Part shown: in pieces, positions 26,701-36,468 of the stretch
How positions within the stretch are numbered: the first letter of the stretch is position 1
Layout: the number at the start of each line of letters is the position of its first letter
Origin: Xiphias gladius
Taxonomy: Eukaryota > Chordata > Actinopteri > Istiophoriformes > Xiphiidae
Direction: 5' to 3'
Assembly: GCF_016859285.1 (NCBI RefSeq)
Contig: NC_053416.1
Coordinates: 9,980,501-10,044,500 of the forward strand
DNA length: 64,000 nucleotides
Program-made: the position numbers and the translations under genes
The notes under the pieces: model-generated
What the model saw: only the letters and a program-made list of their open reading frames with translations
Databases searched by the model: none
Told to the model about the DNA's origin: nothing

Positions 26701-26894
26701 TGGTAGCTTGACGTATGCATGCAGGCTATCTGTACCGTAAGCAGTGATGGTATGCTTAACCTACAGTCAAGGTGCTTCTTCTTGGGTCCGCTGACTTCGT
26801 GCGTCGTGGCCTTGCAGACGGCTTTGCTGATGGCAGACCCGGTCATGCTGTGCTGCGCGGCGGCGATCCGGTCCGTCAAAGACTGTCCCGACAT
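4100..26894 (-). CDS. picalm: PICALM (CALM) clathrin-assembly adaptor, 19 coding exons
   Basis: Phosphatidylinositol-binding clathrin-assembly protein, which binds PtdIns(4,5)P2, clathrin, AP-2 and VAMP SNAREs at endocytic pits. Coding exons (minus): 26894-26765, 18081-17939, 16286-16211, 15766-15664, 15053-14960, 14842-14731, 14191-14085, 12723-12682, 10836-10751, 10061-9959, 9374-9241, 8948-8851, 8611-8498, 8369-8339, 8089-7948, 6337-6314, 5878-5822, 5657-5538, 4114-4100. They join in one frame of 576 codons plus TAG. Residues ~1-285 are the ANTH domain, starting [16 protein letters not shown]. The lipid-binding K28 and KKKH (38-41) are intact, and TNEMN, YGNE, FLDK and FMLLFKD all match the family. 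The tail is disordered, with a DLF motif (364-366), [14 protein letters not shown] (563-565) and the end MHFM. Human PICALM is ~652 aa, and the missing stretch follows the ANTH domain. The exon-10 donor is GC, not GT. Teleosts carry two paralogues and I cannot say which this is. Confidence 0.95.
4115..5537 (-). other. picalm last intron
   Basis: This 1.4-kb AT-rich intron separates the exon ending GTQ (donor CAG|GTAACA) from the terminal MHFM-stop exon (acceptor CTCTGCAG). No further exon or clear repeat was recognised in it. Confidence 0.75.
6280..6304 (-). promoter_or_regulatory. 25-nt U tract just downstream of the cassette-exon donor
   Basis: A run of 25 A on the plus strand reads as T25 in the transcript, beginning at +10 of the intron after the 24-nt exon. 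U-rich tracts in this position are known TIA-1/TIAR binding sites that help U1 snRNP recognise weak donors. A regulatory role here is inference. The tract could equally be a neutral homopolymer. Confidence 0.45.
6314..6337 (-). CDS. picalm: 24-nt picalm cassette exon encoding NGMIYTGY
   Basis: This coding microexon has phase 0 at both ends, so it can be skipped without breaking frame. The acceptor reads CTCCACAG and the donor TAT|GTAAGT. Its eight residues correspond to the optional NGMHFPQY segment that I recall between AATM and APPV in some mammalian PICALM isoforms. Here it sits between PVPQM (exon 15) and APAPVAF (exon 17), the same place. A run of 25 T (minus strand) starts ten bases after the exon end. 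Alternative use is inferred from the mammalian isoforms and the phase, not shown by this sequence. Confidence 0.85.
7117..7311 (-). repeat. Degenerate short interspersed element, CGATTAAT family (copy 1, inverted)
   Basis: Reads in reverse as GGCTGCAACTTGCGATTATT, then CGATTAAT motifs, CCAAAACCCAAAGATATTCTGTTTA. The same block order recurs at 17181, 28816, 39788, 41117 and 61283. The ends AGGGCTGCAACTAACGATTATT and its approximate inverse suggest a non-autonomous DNA transposon with terminal inverted repeats. It lies in the intron between picalm exons 15 and 16. Confidence 0.65.
8105..8198. repeat. (AC)47 microsatellite
   Basis: A pure 94-bp AC run. On the picalm transcript strand it is (TG)47, ending about 16 bases before the acceptor of the exon at 8089-7948. 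It generates long spurious HTHT and VCVC frames. Confidence 0.97.
8720..8765. repeat. (GT)n microsatellite, ~22 units
   Basis: A pure GT run in the 239-bp intron between picalm exons 12 and 13 (AC on the transcript strand). Confidence 0.95.
10073..10094. repeat. (AC)11 microsatellite
   Basis: Reads as (TG)11 on the picalm strand, ending 11 bases before the acceptor ATCCTAAG of the exon at 10061-9959. A further imperfect block (GCACACATACACAT) follows on the plus strand. Confidence 0.9.
10400..10610 (+). repeat. Interspersed repeat, GACTTTGGTGAT family (copy 1)
   Basis: Contains CACGGCTCTAGGGATGGCAG, then ATCAACAAATATTAGATG, CATTCATTGTCCCC and AATGACTTTGGTGATGCC. The same ordered blocks recur at 20630-20800 and, partly, at 31975-32200. 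This block resembles a tail common in percomorph genomes. I cannot name the element, and the boundaries are approximate. Confidence 0.6.
12412..12447. repeat. Perfect 15-bp inverted repeat with 6-bp loop
   Basis: The arms AATGAAGACCTGCAA and TTGCAGGTCTTCATT flank GACTAT. It lies in the picalm intron between exons 8 and 9. No gene or repeat family was recognised for it. Confidence 0.85.
13053..13072. repeat. (AC)10 microsatellite
   Basis: A short pure AC run in the picalm intron between exons 7 and 8. The surrounding 12700-13250 is purine-rich, with (GGA)n near 12871-12892. Confidence 0.85.
17181..17548 (+). repeat. CGATTAAT-family interspersed element (copy 2)
   Basis: Begins AGGGATGCAGCTAACGATTATT. 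It contains GTTTGGTTTATAAAATAATT, CAAACCCCAAAGATATTC and TTCAAATTTAAGAAACTAAT, and ends TTTGCTGCCTT. Block order is the same as the copy at 61283. It lies in the picalm intron between exons 2 and 3. Confidence 0.7.
20630..20800 (+). repeat. Interspersed repeat, GACTTTGGTGAT family (copy 2)
   Basis: Contains CCGGCTCTATGGATGACAGTG, CCCAACAACTACTGGATGGA, TTGCCATGAAATTGATGG, then AAAGACTTTGGTGATCCTCT. It is the least degraded of the three copies in the window. Confidence 0.65.
23491..23735 (+). repeat. LINE-tail-like teleost repeat
   Basis: Runs from AAAATGCGCTCAGTAGAGCG through GACCTTCGCCAAGGCG, ATGATCCTGATCTG and GTGGATTCTTCCCTGGCC to (AACA)n and GGGTGATCACATGACCTCC. I recognise this ordered block as the 3' tail of an abundant fish retroelement, from memory RTE-like. 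The family name is uncertain. Confidence 0.55.
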
Positions 26895-27230
26895 GTTACA
26901 GAGGAGGAGGAGGAGGTAGAGGAGGAGGAAGAGGAGGAGGAAGAGGAGGAGGTGGCGGCGGCGGCGGCGGTGGTGGTGAAGGTGGCGGATGAGGAGGCTG
27001 GCGGAGTGATGGTCGAGTCCGGGTGGGGGGAAACGGGGAGGACGATCAAAATGTCTTTAGCGGCGGGGAGGAGGGTAGTGTCCTCTGCGAGAGTCGGCCG
27101 TCTGAGCAGGAGGAGGACGATGAGGAGGAGGAGGAGGAGGAGGAGCAGGAGGAGGACAGCAGCGTACACCGACGAGGATCCGGTGGGAGAATTCATGCGG
27201 CGGCCAAATCAAACAGAAGACGGTCACATC
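26800..27230 (-). promoter_or_regulatory. picalm: picalm CpG-rich 5' region with (GGA)n and (GCC)n repeats
   Basis: CpG density rises sharply around the first coding exon and for ~330 bp upstream of the ATG at 26894. On the transcript strand the leader would carry TCC/CTC pyrimidine tracts (26900-26950 and 27118-27150) and a GCC/ACC run (26951-26982) just before AACATGTCGG. This fits a housekeeping promoter and 5' UTR. The transcription start was not identified, and no TATA box is evident. Confidence 0.6.
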
Positions 27231-30200
27231 CAGGGAATCATTTAATATTCAGTCGAAGGCATCAGGATGATCCAGCTGCAGAAATAATATATGTTGCCTA
27301 AAAAAAAAAAATCTAAAAAAAAATCAGTGTATAATCAGAGCGGCATGCGTCAAAAGCAGCTCGGTATAATAATATAAGACAAAGTACAGTAAGCTGTAAT
27401 GTATCCCTGAAACAGCCGCTGCCAAGGGTGAGATGCCGGCGGGATGCGCCTGTACGAGAGCGGAATCCGAAATAGTCGAACGACTGCCGGTGATATTATC
27501 AAATCTATGCAGCACCCGCTACAACCGAGGACTCATTGTTTTGTTTTTGTTTTGTTTTTTTTCTAAAAAGACGATATAAAACAGCATTGTCCTTTCCCGC
27601 CCCTCTTCCTCTTCTTCACCCGGTCTCTCCTCTGAATCTATGCAGACATCCGACCGCAGACACCTCTCTGATCCACACAGCACCCCGCGCTGCAGCTGCA
27701 CCAAACCTCAGCCGCTTTGATTTTCATCCCCTGCCTTTTTAATCTTCTTACAAAAGGGTGTATTTCTGTGTTCAGGTTGCCGATAGGCCAATTCCGACCC
27801 CCCCCCCCCTTTTTTTTTTTTTTTGGGATCAGTCAAACTTGTGTGTAAAATGGCAGTACATGAATCAGGTGACTGAGAAAGGAGGGCGATTGGGCCACTT
27901 CTCGGGTCCGGGGTGGGCATCTTAAAGCAGAAGGCTGCCCCCGGGTTTTCAGGCATCAGATGGTTCATTACCTCGCTATAGATGGATGGCTCAAGAGGGT
28001 GAGGTGCAAACTCTCCCCGATTACCTGCTTGTCCAATGAAATGGAGACACATATGGAGGAAAATCCACGAGTTTATCAACACGTCGTCCGTGCCCTGCTT
28101 CACTATGACTCCTACTGTCTCATGATGACTGAAAACGGTCCCTGTGATGCTCTATTTTACGGCAATAATCTTGCGTTTTTTTCCCTAATTACATTACAGC
28201 ATTCCCGTTTCAGCGTGAATGTGACCCCGCAGTTAATAACGATAGTTATTTCATTATAGCGTCATAATAAAAAAACCAAGCACATGCAGCCTTTATCCGC
28301 ATTTCTCGTAACCCGCAAAACCATTTTTTTCCAGGAACATCCCGGTTTGATCCAATTCCAACAACATTCCCAGCGGGCTGTGTGGCTAAACGGCATTCAG
28401 TGATGGCTCCTGTTTTATTTCAAAGGCCGACGCCTGAAGAGCACCAAGGCACCTGGGCACCTGGAACTTCGGAATGTGACGGTCATATCACAGGGATTTC
28501 CTAGGAACCGCACATGTCACTATACAGGGCGTATGAAATAAAATAAATAAATAAATAAATTTAAAAAAAAAGACATTTCCTGGGACAGTGTATGGAATCG
28601 TCATTCGGAAAAAAAAAACCATTGGAAAACGTTCTGCTAAACACAAAAACTATTCACACAACTAAAAAATGTCCCTGCAGTTTTGCTCTGATACTCAGAA
28701 GTGTATTAATAGTAGGATTTCACTGCTCTCTGTTTGGGATTTTCTTGAGATGTATGTGCAATATCCCTCAGAGGGAAGTTGCTTTTTTTAGTATATCTTA
28801 CAGTAGGCAGTCTCTAGGACTGCAACTGATTCTGGTTTTCAGTATTGATGATCAATCTGCCAATTATTTTCTCGATTAATTATTTGGCATATACAATGAC
28901 AAAAAAAAAAAAAAAAAAAAGCTGAAAAATACCCATCACCATTTCCTAAAGCTCAAGGTGATGCTTTCAGAAGCCGTAATTTGTCTGACCAACACTGCGA
29001 AATCCAAAGATGTTCAGTTACAAAGATATGAAACAGAGAAAAGCGGCAAATGATGAGCTGGGACCAGGGAATGTTAGGCATCCTTTCTAAAAAAAAAAAA
29101 AAAAAAGACTGAAACGATTAGCCCTCTTGCTCTCTTTGTGAATCTCATCAATGTCAAGGCTGATTTCTGTATTTGTGGGGTGAGACTTGTTGATTTGAGC
29201 TGAGGGGGATGTGACACGTCTTTTGATTCACGCAGGGAACCTGAATGGATGCCCCAGAAGATGCACGGTGCATAATATATACATGGCACCACAAATGCAT
29301 TCTTTATTGCACGTGGTCTGGTCCGCCGAGAATGCAGCTAAAAATGTGTTGCATTACAAGGCCAGGCTATTACACATCAAAGGGAGTGAAGTAAAATATA
29401 AAGCAAGATGCTTAATTTGAAAACATGGAATATCAAATAGCACTCGAGGCGGCGTCAACATAGGCTGTTCTGTGCGTAAAAAAGAGCAGCACGTATCAAG
29501 TTTTTGGACTGGTAAGATACTGATTTAAGGATTGAAGACCTCACGCCAGCAATAGAGCCAACAGTTTGAGAGTGAGTCAGATTTACTGTAACGTTATTCA
29601 TATCCAGAGTGAAATATTTGACATTGGAGGATGTTTACATTACTGTTGGTATAGAAATGACAATCATGGAGTGAAGCCATACATACACGCATAATGTTAC
29701 ATCATGAAAAGACAGAGTAGTACTGGAAGAACCACAGGCTTCTTAAAGTGGTTTACACTGCACCACTGCTGTTCCTAATTAAAGACAATCTCAGTTCACT
29801 ACCAGCCCTTAGGTTTTACCAGCTACATGTGTTTTACATAATCCATTTAACGGACATACAGCATTTATGTTTATTTCTGACTGCAAAGGATTCTTGTGCA
29901 TTTTTCTCCGTAGCAGCCAAAAGATTTTCCAGTGCATCAGCTCCTGATCCAGTGTGAAAGCTTAATACACCGGATTCATCCGTCAGATGCTGTGTTTTAA
30001 TGTTCTATAAAAGGATTCCTCTTAAATCATATTAGCAATGAAATAAGGCTGTGATCTTCAGCAGACCGATGGCACCACCTTTGTAATGAGATCAGATTGG
30101 GTGTACATGTTGGCAATTTTATACATTTAAAATGAAATGTACAACATAAATGAAATGTGCAAAAGATCAGGGGGTCTAAATACTTTCTGAAGCCCCAGTA

Positions 30201-31780
30201 TATTAAAAATGATCCAAAAAAAAAAAAAAATCTTATCCTAAGATCCACTTTCAACTGCATATCTCTGCCTTCCTCAGCAGAGTTTGCTCAGCTGTCGTCA
30301 TGTGACCACATGATAACAGATGGTCAGCCTGCTTCTCTGTCCAAAGATGTTCTTTTGGCATCAGATGTGAATGGTCAGCTCGATCTTTGTCCGGCGGTCT
30401 AACGTCTCCACCTGATCCGATTTGAAGCTCAGGAAAAAAGCTAGTTAGTGCACTTTGAGTTAAGATTTTTTTTTTGGCCAAACGGTTTTCAAGGTCAAGA
30501 ATGAGCAGACGGATCTGAGCAAATCGGAATACATTGCAATGCTATCCTGCGTTTTGAACGGGTAAGCTGAATCCGCAGATGTAGTCCGTTAGGTCTGTGG
30601 CGACGAGCCACACTCAAATGTGGGGCCCGTGTGGACAGAGACTCTGTCCTGTATGTAACCACGAGGTTCAGCCTTGGGTTTAAGTTCAGCTTGTCATGAT
30701 GGCCATGTCCATCACTGCTCAAGTGTTACTGAATAAAATACTGAAGCTTTCTCTGTATACACTCCGGAGGCGGCTGCTTACTCTCTTGCCCTTTGATAGT
30801 TGTCCCAAAGAAACAAATGATTCAGATTTGATTAAACCAGTAAAAAAATGCATGTCAGGCTTTTCACAGCTTGTTCTACAGCCTCACACTTAGCTAAACT
30901 CAAATGCAATTTAAGGTGTTTTACTGTAGGTGCACTTATATTAGGTCCAAAATATAGATGACAGACAGGACTGTAGATTTAAGAGACATTTTCAGCAATG
31001 CAGTTTTATGCGTTTTCACATTTTTAAAGATTTAAATTCTGTCACTCGTGTCCTCCGACTTCACAGAGGTGGCATGAAGGTGGGCTGGGGAAAAGTGCAA
31101 AGAATGCAGGAAGGCTCACGTTTTGATGTCTGTGTCCACGCTGCAGACAGAATCGCCAAAATTTGGATGTTCTTCCGCGCGTTACGTAAGGCTTTGGAAA
31201 ACAATATCACTGGGAGCTGTCAGTTCAGCCAAATGTCAAAGTCACAGTGTCAGATATGTTCAAAGCAAGCAAGAGAAGCATGCGGAAACTGTACATGTTA
31301 AATACTGTATGTGCCAACTTTCCTTGTGCAAATGGAATGACTTATAAGAACTTTTTAATACCTTTAAAAGAAAGAACAAATAAGACTGTACAAATTCCAT
31401 GGCAGTGAGGGATGAAACAAACTTGGGTTTTTATATAGCTGTGAGATATAAATTGTAATCTATGATGAAAATATAAAAAACAAAAAGTTGACATGTCATT
31501 CTGGCACATATCACATTTAATGCCTATCTTCCCAAAATGTCAAACAATTTTAGCCTTTTTTTTTTTTTTTTACCTTAAATTTAAAAACTAAAAATGAATA
31601 CTTTTCTTTAAAGATCTGCGGGAACCATGTCTGAAATTTCATCAAATCATCTTTCGTGTGCGATGGAAAGTTTTTTTTTAGTTTTTTTTTTTTTTTACAA
31701 ACAGTCCCTGAGCCAAACTTATCTCAGTGGCCGTGGCCTCGCAGCGGTTAACTTCTTGGTTGTCTGTGACTGGAAAGGAG
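27231..31780. other. picalm-rab38 intergenic region
   Basis: This 4.5-kb stretch lies between the picalm 5' end and the rab38 stop codon. It contains a C11-T18 compound homopolymer near 27800-27823, a transposon copy (28816-29119), A-rich runs and AT-rich unique sequence. The 5' part (27231-27750) may still be picalm promoter, and the 3' part may be rab38 3' UTR. No gene was recognised. Confidence 0.6.
28816..29119 (+). repeat. CGATTAAT-family interspersed element (copy 3)
   Basis: Begins AGGACTGCAACTGATTCTGG. It contains ATTTTCTCGATTAATTATTT, CGAAATCCAAAGATGTTCAG and GAGCTGGGACCAGGGAATG, and ends near ACTGAAACGATTA. A20 and A18 runs have expanded inside it. Confidence 0.65.
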
Positions 31781-34700
31781 TCACCATTTCACACATGACG
31801 AGCAGTTGAGGTGATCCTTGGTGGTGTTGGTGTATCCAGACAGGACGAGGGAGCCGGGGTCTCGCTCAATCATCGGGCTGTCCTCGTTGTTCAGGATGTG
31901 CTCTACCAAGTAGCGCGCGGCCTCCTCAATGTTTTTGTTGTCCTGTGAGGGGAAAAGAAAAAAACCACACTCAGGTCCCGACTGAAAAATACCAACAACC
32001 ATTTGACACATTGCCACACTCACATTGCTCAGAGGCTGAATCCTAATGACTTCAGTAATCCCCCGACTTTTCACGTAGTGCCACCATGAGGTTGACATTT
32101 GTGGTTCAGAGTGAAACATCTCGACGACTGTTGTGTTGCCATAACATTTTTTTCTGGACACATTCATGGTTTCTAAAGGATAAATTCTAATAGCTTTGGT
32201 GATCTCTGCGAGCTAATAGGAATAATGGCCAAAATGACTACATTAAGATGCATGTTGTAAAAAAAAATATATCTGAGGGCACATACAAAACTCTTCCTTT
32301 AAAGCAAGACTATGTAGCTTTGGCTAAACAGCAGCCACTGTGGCCACAAGTGGCTATTTAGGGATAATGACACTGAATTTCCCCTCATCTTTCAATTTTC
32401 TTGAGTCAGTTTTTTCTTTCGCTTTTGTAATAAAACCATTGAAATGGTTTTAATGCAATGGTTAAATCATTACATGATTTCTGGGTACAGAGATTCAAAA
32501 AAATGCTCCCTCAGAAGCCACAAAATGTTCATAAATGTCTAATGTAGCTCTGATCACGGTCAGAATGGAAAATACAGCGTATCAAAAACGGTCATTTTGG
32601 TTATAAGCACTCAGCAATTCCTTGTGTGCTCATCTGTCTGACGTGTCTGCTGAACTTTTGTGTTCACCATCTACACGGCTATCTCTCACTTGCACTAGGG
32701 TGTGTAACTCATTAGACAGGCTCTGAACGAGAGGGAAAAACAGAGGGCTAATTCACACCAGACTGCAGAAATTCCTCTATTTGTGTCATCAAATAATGTT
32801 CTCTGACTTTTAGAGTCTACACTGAAACGCCCCACAGGAATTTTCATTATCATCTCTATTTACAGTGGGCTTCTGCTGTCATAACTTTGCTATTGTTTTA
32901 GTGTACCAAATATGTAGCTAACCTGAATATGTAAATTGTGTATGGAACGGATGACAGTGAACTATTTGATTTAGCCCCAAATTAAGTCTTTAGTCTTTGC
33001 CTCGAGTCAAACCACTTTCCATTATAATAGCCTTCATTTTATTTGGGGGTAAATCAAAAAAGGCCTACTACATCTTATATTGCTGGCCTCCATTTGCATA
33101 GAAGTCTCTAGTATATCAAATGATATGTAGAAACTGTTACTGCGGGATCAATCTAACTCCAAATTTATTTCCCTGTGATTTCGCTTGTTCAGAAAGTTGC
33201 AGTAATTGTCTCCAAAGTCACGCGCCCCGCGTCTCTCCTCTCATACCTTTGCCGAGGTCTCAAACCAGCCGACGAAGCCATTCTCCTTGCAGAAGGAGTC
33301 CAGTCTGGGCTGCTGGGAAGCCAGCTGGTCTGACTTGTTGGCCAAGAGTACAGCTGGAACTGGCCTCCCGTGGTTCAGGGTCACCTTAGCAAAGAAGACA
33401 GACAGGTTACATGATGGTTGTACAAACGGTACCATCATATAACTTATTTTTTAGGCAAAGGTTGAACTATATGAGAATTTAATGTAAAAAAAAATTACCC
33501 TATATATCTTTGGGATAAGTATTTAGTAGTCTTCTAAATGTAAAGGGGTCGGTATGCTCAAAAAGAACTAGTGCGTGCAATATGCCACCCAGACAACGTC
33601 TGAAGGCAAAAGCGTTTATAAGTGTTCTGAAGGGCCACATTCGAAGGTGTCGTGAAGAGCCATCTGTCATAGAGAGGTTCTAGACGCAATAATAGTTCAA
33701 ATGGCTTTCAGAAGTCAGTTAAATTGTGGGCCAGACAGCTAAAAAACGAGCTAAGACTTGCTACAGTACAAAGCTCCGAAAGGCTGAACGGAGCTGCGGA
33801 TTTGGGTGATGGTTCTTTGCAGGTTCATCACTGCGTGCAACACCTTTTTTTTTGTTTGTTTCACATTTGATGCATTACATTTGATAAGCCACGTTATGGT
33901 TTCCTTATGCAGATGGTTGGATAGCGCAGAAACTCCCTCACACCTTTCTAATATTGGTACTGACTTTTTTTTTTTTTTTTGTAAGTTTTCAAAACCATGA
34001 ATCCGACAATTATACCCTCTTCGCGTAGTGATCAGCCAGGTGTGGTGAGCTGAGAGAGTAAGTTGCAGTGTATTTGGGTATAGGCCTATATATTTCGGGT
34101 GTATTATCGTCTTTTGGGACTTCACAATGTCAGCAGTTTTCCCTGGAAGTGCTTTCTACTTAAGAAATATTCCCTATAAAAGCTTTCAGTAATGTGGTCT
34201 GCGGAACCCTCCAAGCTCCCCTTCTCACAAATTCCCATTTTAACCACGATTGTCACTAAACATTTACACCCACTGACCACAGGTGGCGCTGTTGTGTAGC
34301 CAACTGATCCGGCTGACAAGGCTAGCGTCAGCTTGCTAATGTCTGACCCCATTTAGAGTGAAAACGTCAATCACACAATATACCTCAAATGATGAAATAC
34401 TATCCCAATAGCAGTCGACTAAACGAGGAAACAACGTCAGTTAGGTCAGCAGAATCATATATTTCCCACTCATTCTTAACTGTATGAACTAATTCTGAAA
34501 CACAGATGTTTCTCCATGTACGCGGACGGAAAGAAAAAAAAGAAATACCTGTGTCTGCAAAAGATAAACTGTATCTGTCGAGGCTCTAAAACTGTGATTT
34601 CTTGAAGTTAGTGACTTCCTGCTTACATAGCTGATCGCTCTGGATTGAACGGCCTTACAGATGTTTCCTAGCAACCGATTTACACAATACTAAAGTCTTT

Positions 34701-36088
34701 ACAATTTAAGGCATTTCTCAAGTTTTAATGGTGCAACCCAAGTTAGTAAATCACTAGTCTGAAACTAGCTAGCAACTAGAAACTTAGGATGGGCATTACG
34801 TTAAAAGTTAGCGATGGATTTATGGAGAGCTGGTGCCACCCAATCCAGCAGGTGACTAAAACAAGCAGCAGACATTGAAATACCTTGATGAAAATTACAG
34901 GCATTTAGTCTGTAATGTGGATGATGAAGATGCAGCTGCCTTCAGTGCCACTGCTTGTGCAAAAAACCTTTTCTGCCGTGCTTCTCTTTTCAGCAGAACT
35001 TCATCTTATTTAACCGTGACAGTAACATCACCCTGACTTTAAATGTAAACCTGACATAAACTGTTGTAGTGCGTGGTCGTGGCCCACCGTGTGCACGGTG
35101 GGATTTTTTTTTTTTTACAACTTTAAAAAAGGGGCAGAAAGACAGGAGAGAGAGGAAGGCCAGAGAGAAGGCCTCAGTCTGAGCCTCCCTATCAGGTGCA
35201 GACCACAGGCGGGCTGACTCTGTGGAGCTCGCAGAGCTGTCGTCTGACCTTGGAGTCCAGGTCATCCTTCCACTTCAGCACGGCGTCGAACGTGGAGGCC
35301 CTCGTCACGTCAAAAACCACCAGCGCTCCCACCGCCTCCCGGTAATAGACGCGAGTCATGTTCCCATACCGCTCCTGTCCTGGGACGCATGGACAGACAT
35401 CAGACACACACACATGTACACGTAAAGACAACTTTGAAGTCCATAAAATTCAATCAACCCACAGCACGGTTTGTTAGCGACAAACCTAGCAGCGTTAGTA
35501 TGTGTGTGCGTGTGTGTTTACGCTACAGTAGACGCCATCATGTGATTGATATCATGAGCATGGGATCACTTGAGTCAGGCACAAGATCTACATTCCTCAG
35601 CCAGGCATCAAATGACAGGGAGGGACCCAGGCATCCAGTGGAAAGACACACACTTTCACTGGGAGTTTCGCATCACTCACTGCAAAAATCTCCATCCTGT
35701 CAAGTTGTGTTTGTGTATGTCTACGTTTGTGTGTCGTAAGAGTAAAAAAAGAGTCATTTTATTCCGTCTCGTTTCAAGATACTGACACTCTCTGAAGGAG
35801 TTGATTTGACTGGAAACCAGTCGATATGATCTTACTGTACTGGTAGAAAAACAAGACTTTTAGGACTCTGTTATAGACAGAAGTTGCTTGAAAAGATGGG
35901 GATGTTTTGCAGCACTGTCCGGCAGGTTTTTTTATTGTTATGTCTATGTTTTTTTCACACGCGTTTACCTTCCTAAAACTGCTCAAACTCCCTTTACAAA
36001 GCTTATCTCCAGATGTAGCTTTAACAGCTGACAGGCTTTCACAGCTGCTGAAGGTGAAACAAAAGGTTTTTGTTTCCTAAGATCCAAG

Positions 36089-36142
<54 letters not shown>

Positions 36143-36468
36143 CAAACAAAGACACACACACTCGCTCATACAGAAAATAAACCCTTGTTTTGCAGACCAG
36201 CAGTTGTAAGAATCACCTGATGTATAATAAACCTGTAAACCGGTATTGTATTGGATTCAGTAAGGTTAGACAGACCTGCTATGTCCCACAGCTGTAGCCG
36301 GATCACAGTGTCACTGTCCCACTGCAGCACCTTCAGGGCGAAGTCCACCCCGATGGTGGCTCGGTAGTGCTGGGAGAAGATCTGATGGACGTACCGCTTG
36401 ATGATGGACGTTTTTCCCACTCCTAAGTCCCCGATGACCAGGACTTTGAACAAAAGCTCCTGCTGCAT
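31781..36468 (-). CDS. rab38: RAB38-type small GTPase, 4 coding exons
   Basis: A Rab GTPase of the RAB32/RAB38 group, which directs cargo to melanosomes and other lysosome-related organelles through the BLOC-3 exchange factor and VPS9-family partners. Exons (minus): 36468-36276, 35379-35249, 33384-33247, 31942-31781. Together they encode 207 aa plus TGA, and all phases agree. The P-loop is GDLGVGKT (13-20) and switch I is [10 protein letters not shown]. The signature WDIAGQE (61-67) has Ile where most Rabs have Thr, as is typical of RAB32/38. NKSD (124-127) and ETSAK (150-154) follow, and the C-terminus CSSCVKW carries two cysteines for geranylgeranylation (human RAB38 ends CSGCAKS). GDLG, the short N-terminus and linkage to picalm favour RAB38. 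Some positions ([14 protein letters not shown]) look more like RAB32. Teleosts have several rab38 paralogues, so the suffix is unknown. Confidence 0.93.
31975..32200 (+). repeat. Interspersed repeat, GACTTTGGTGAT family (copy 3)
   Basis: Contains TCCCGACTGAAAAATACCAA, CTGAATCCTAATGACTTCAG, CACGTAGTGCCACCATGAGG and TTGACATTTGTGGTTC. It begins just inside the last rab38 intron, about 33 bp from the acceptor of the final exon. Confidence 0.6.
36089..36135. repeat. (AC)n microsatellite in rab38 intron
   Basis: A pure AC run of ~23 units, followed by an imperfect GCACACACAAAC tail. It lies about 140 bp downstream (transcript sense) of the first rab38 coding exon. Confidence 0.95.

Larger units (their letters stand above)
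18082..26764 (-). other. picalm first intron, 8.7 kb
   Basis: The donor is GACT|GTAGGT and the acceptor GTCCTCCAG. Tyr44 is split T|AC across the junction. The intron holds repeat copies (20630-20800 and 23491-23735), a G12-13 run near 22387-22399, and a GC-richer, repeat-poor stretch at 25840-26620. No coding exon of any family was recognised. The open frames at 24007-24514 and 25426-25797 show no domain and no splice context. Confidence 0.8.

Noticed and set aside
26772-27301. Plus-strand open frames rich in poly-Glu
   Set aside because: They are produced by GGA repeats opposite the picalm first exon and leader. There is no domain, no splice context and no homology.
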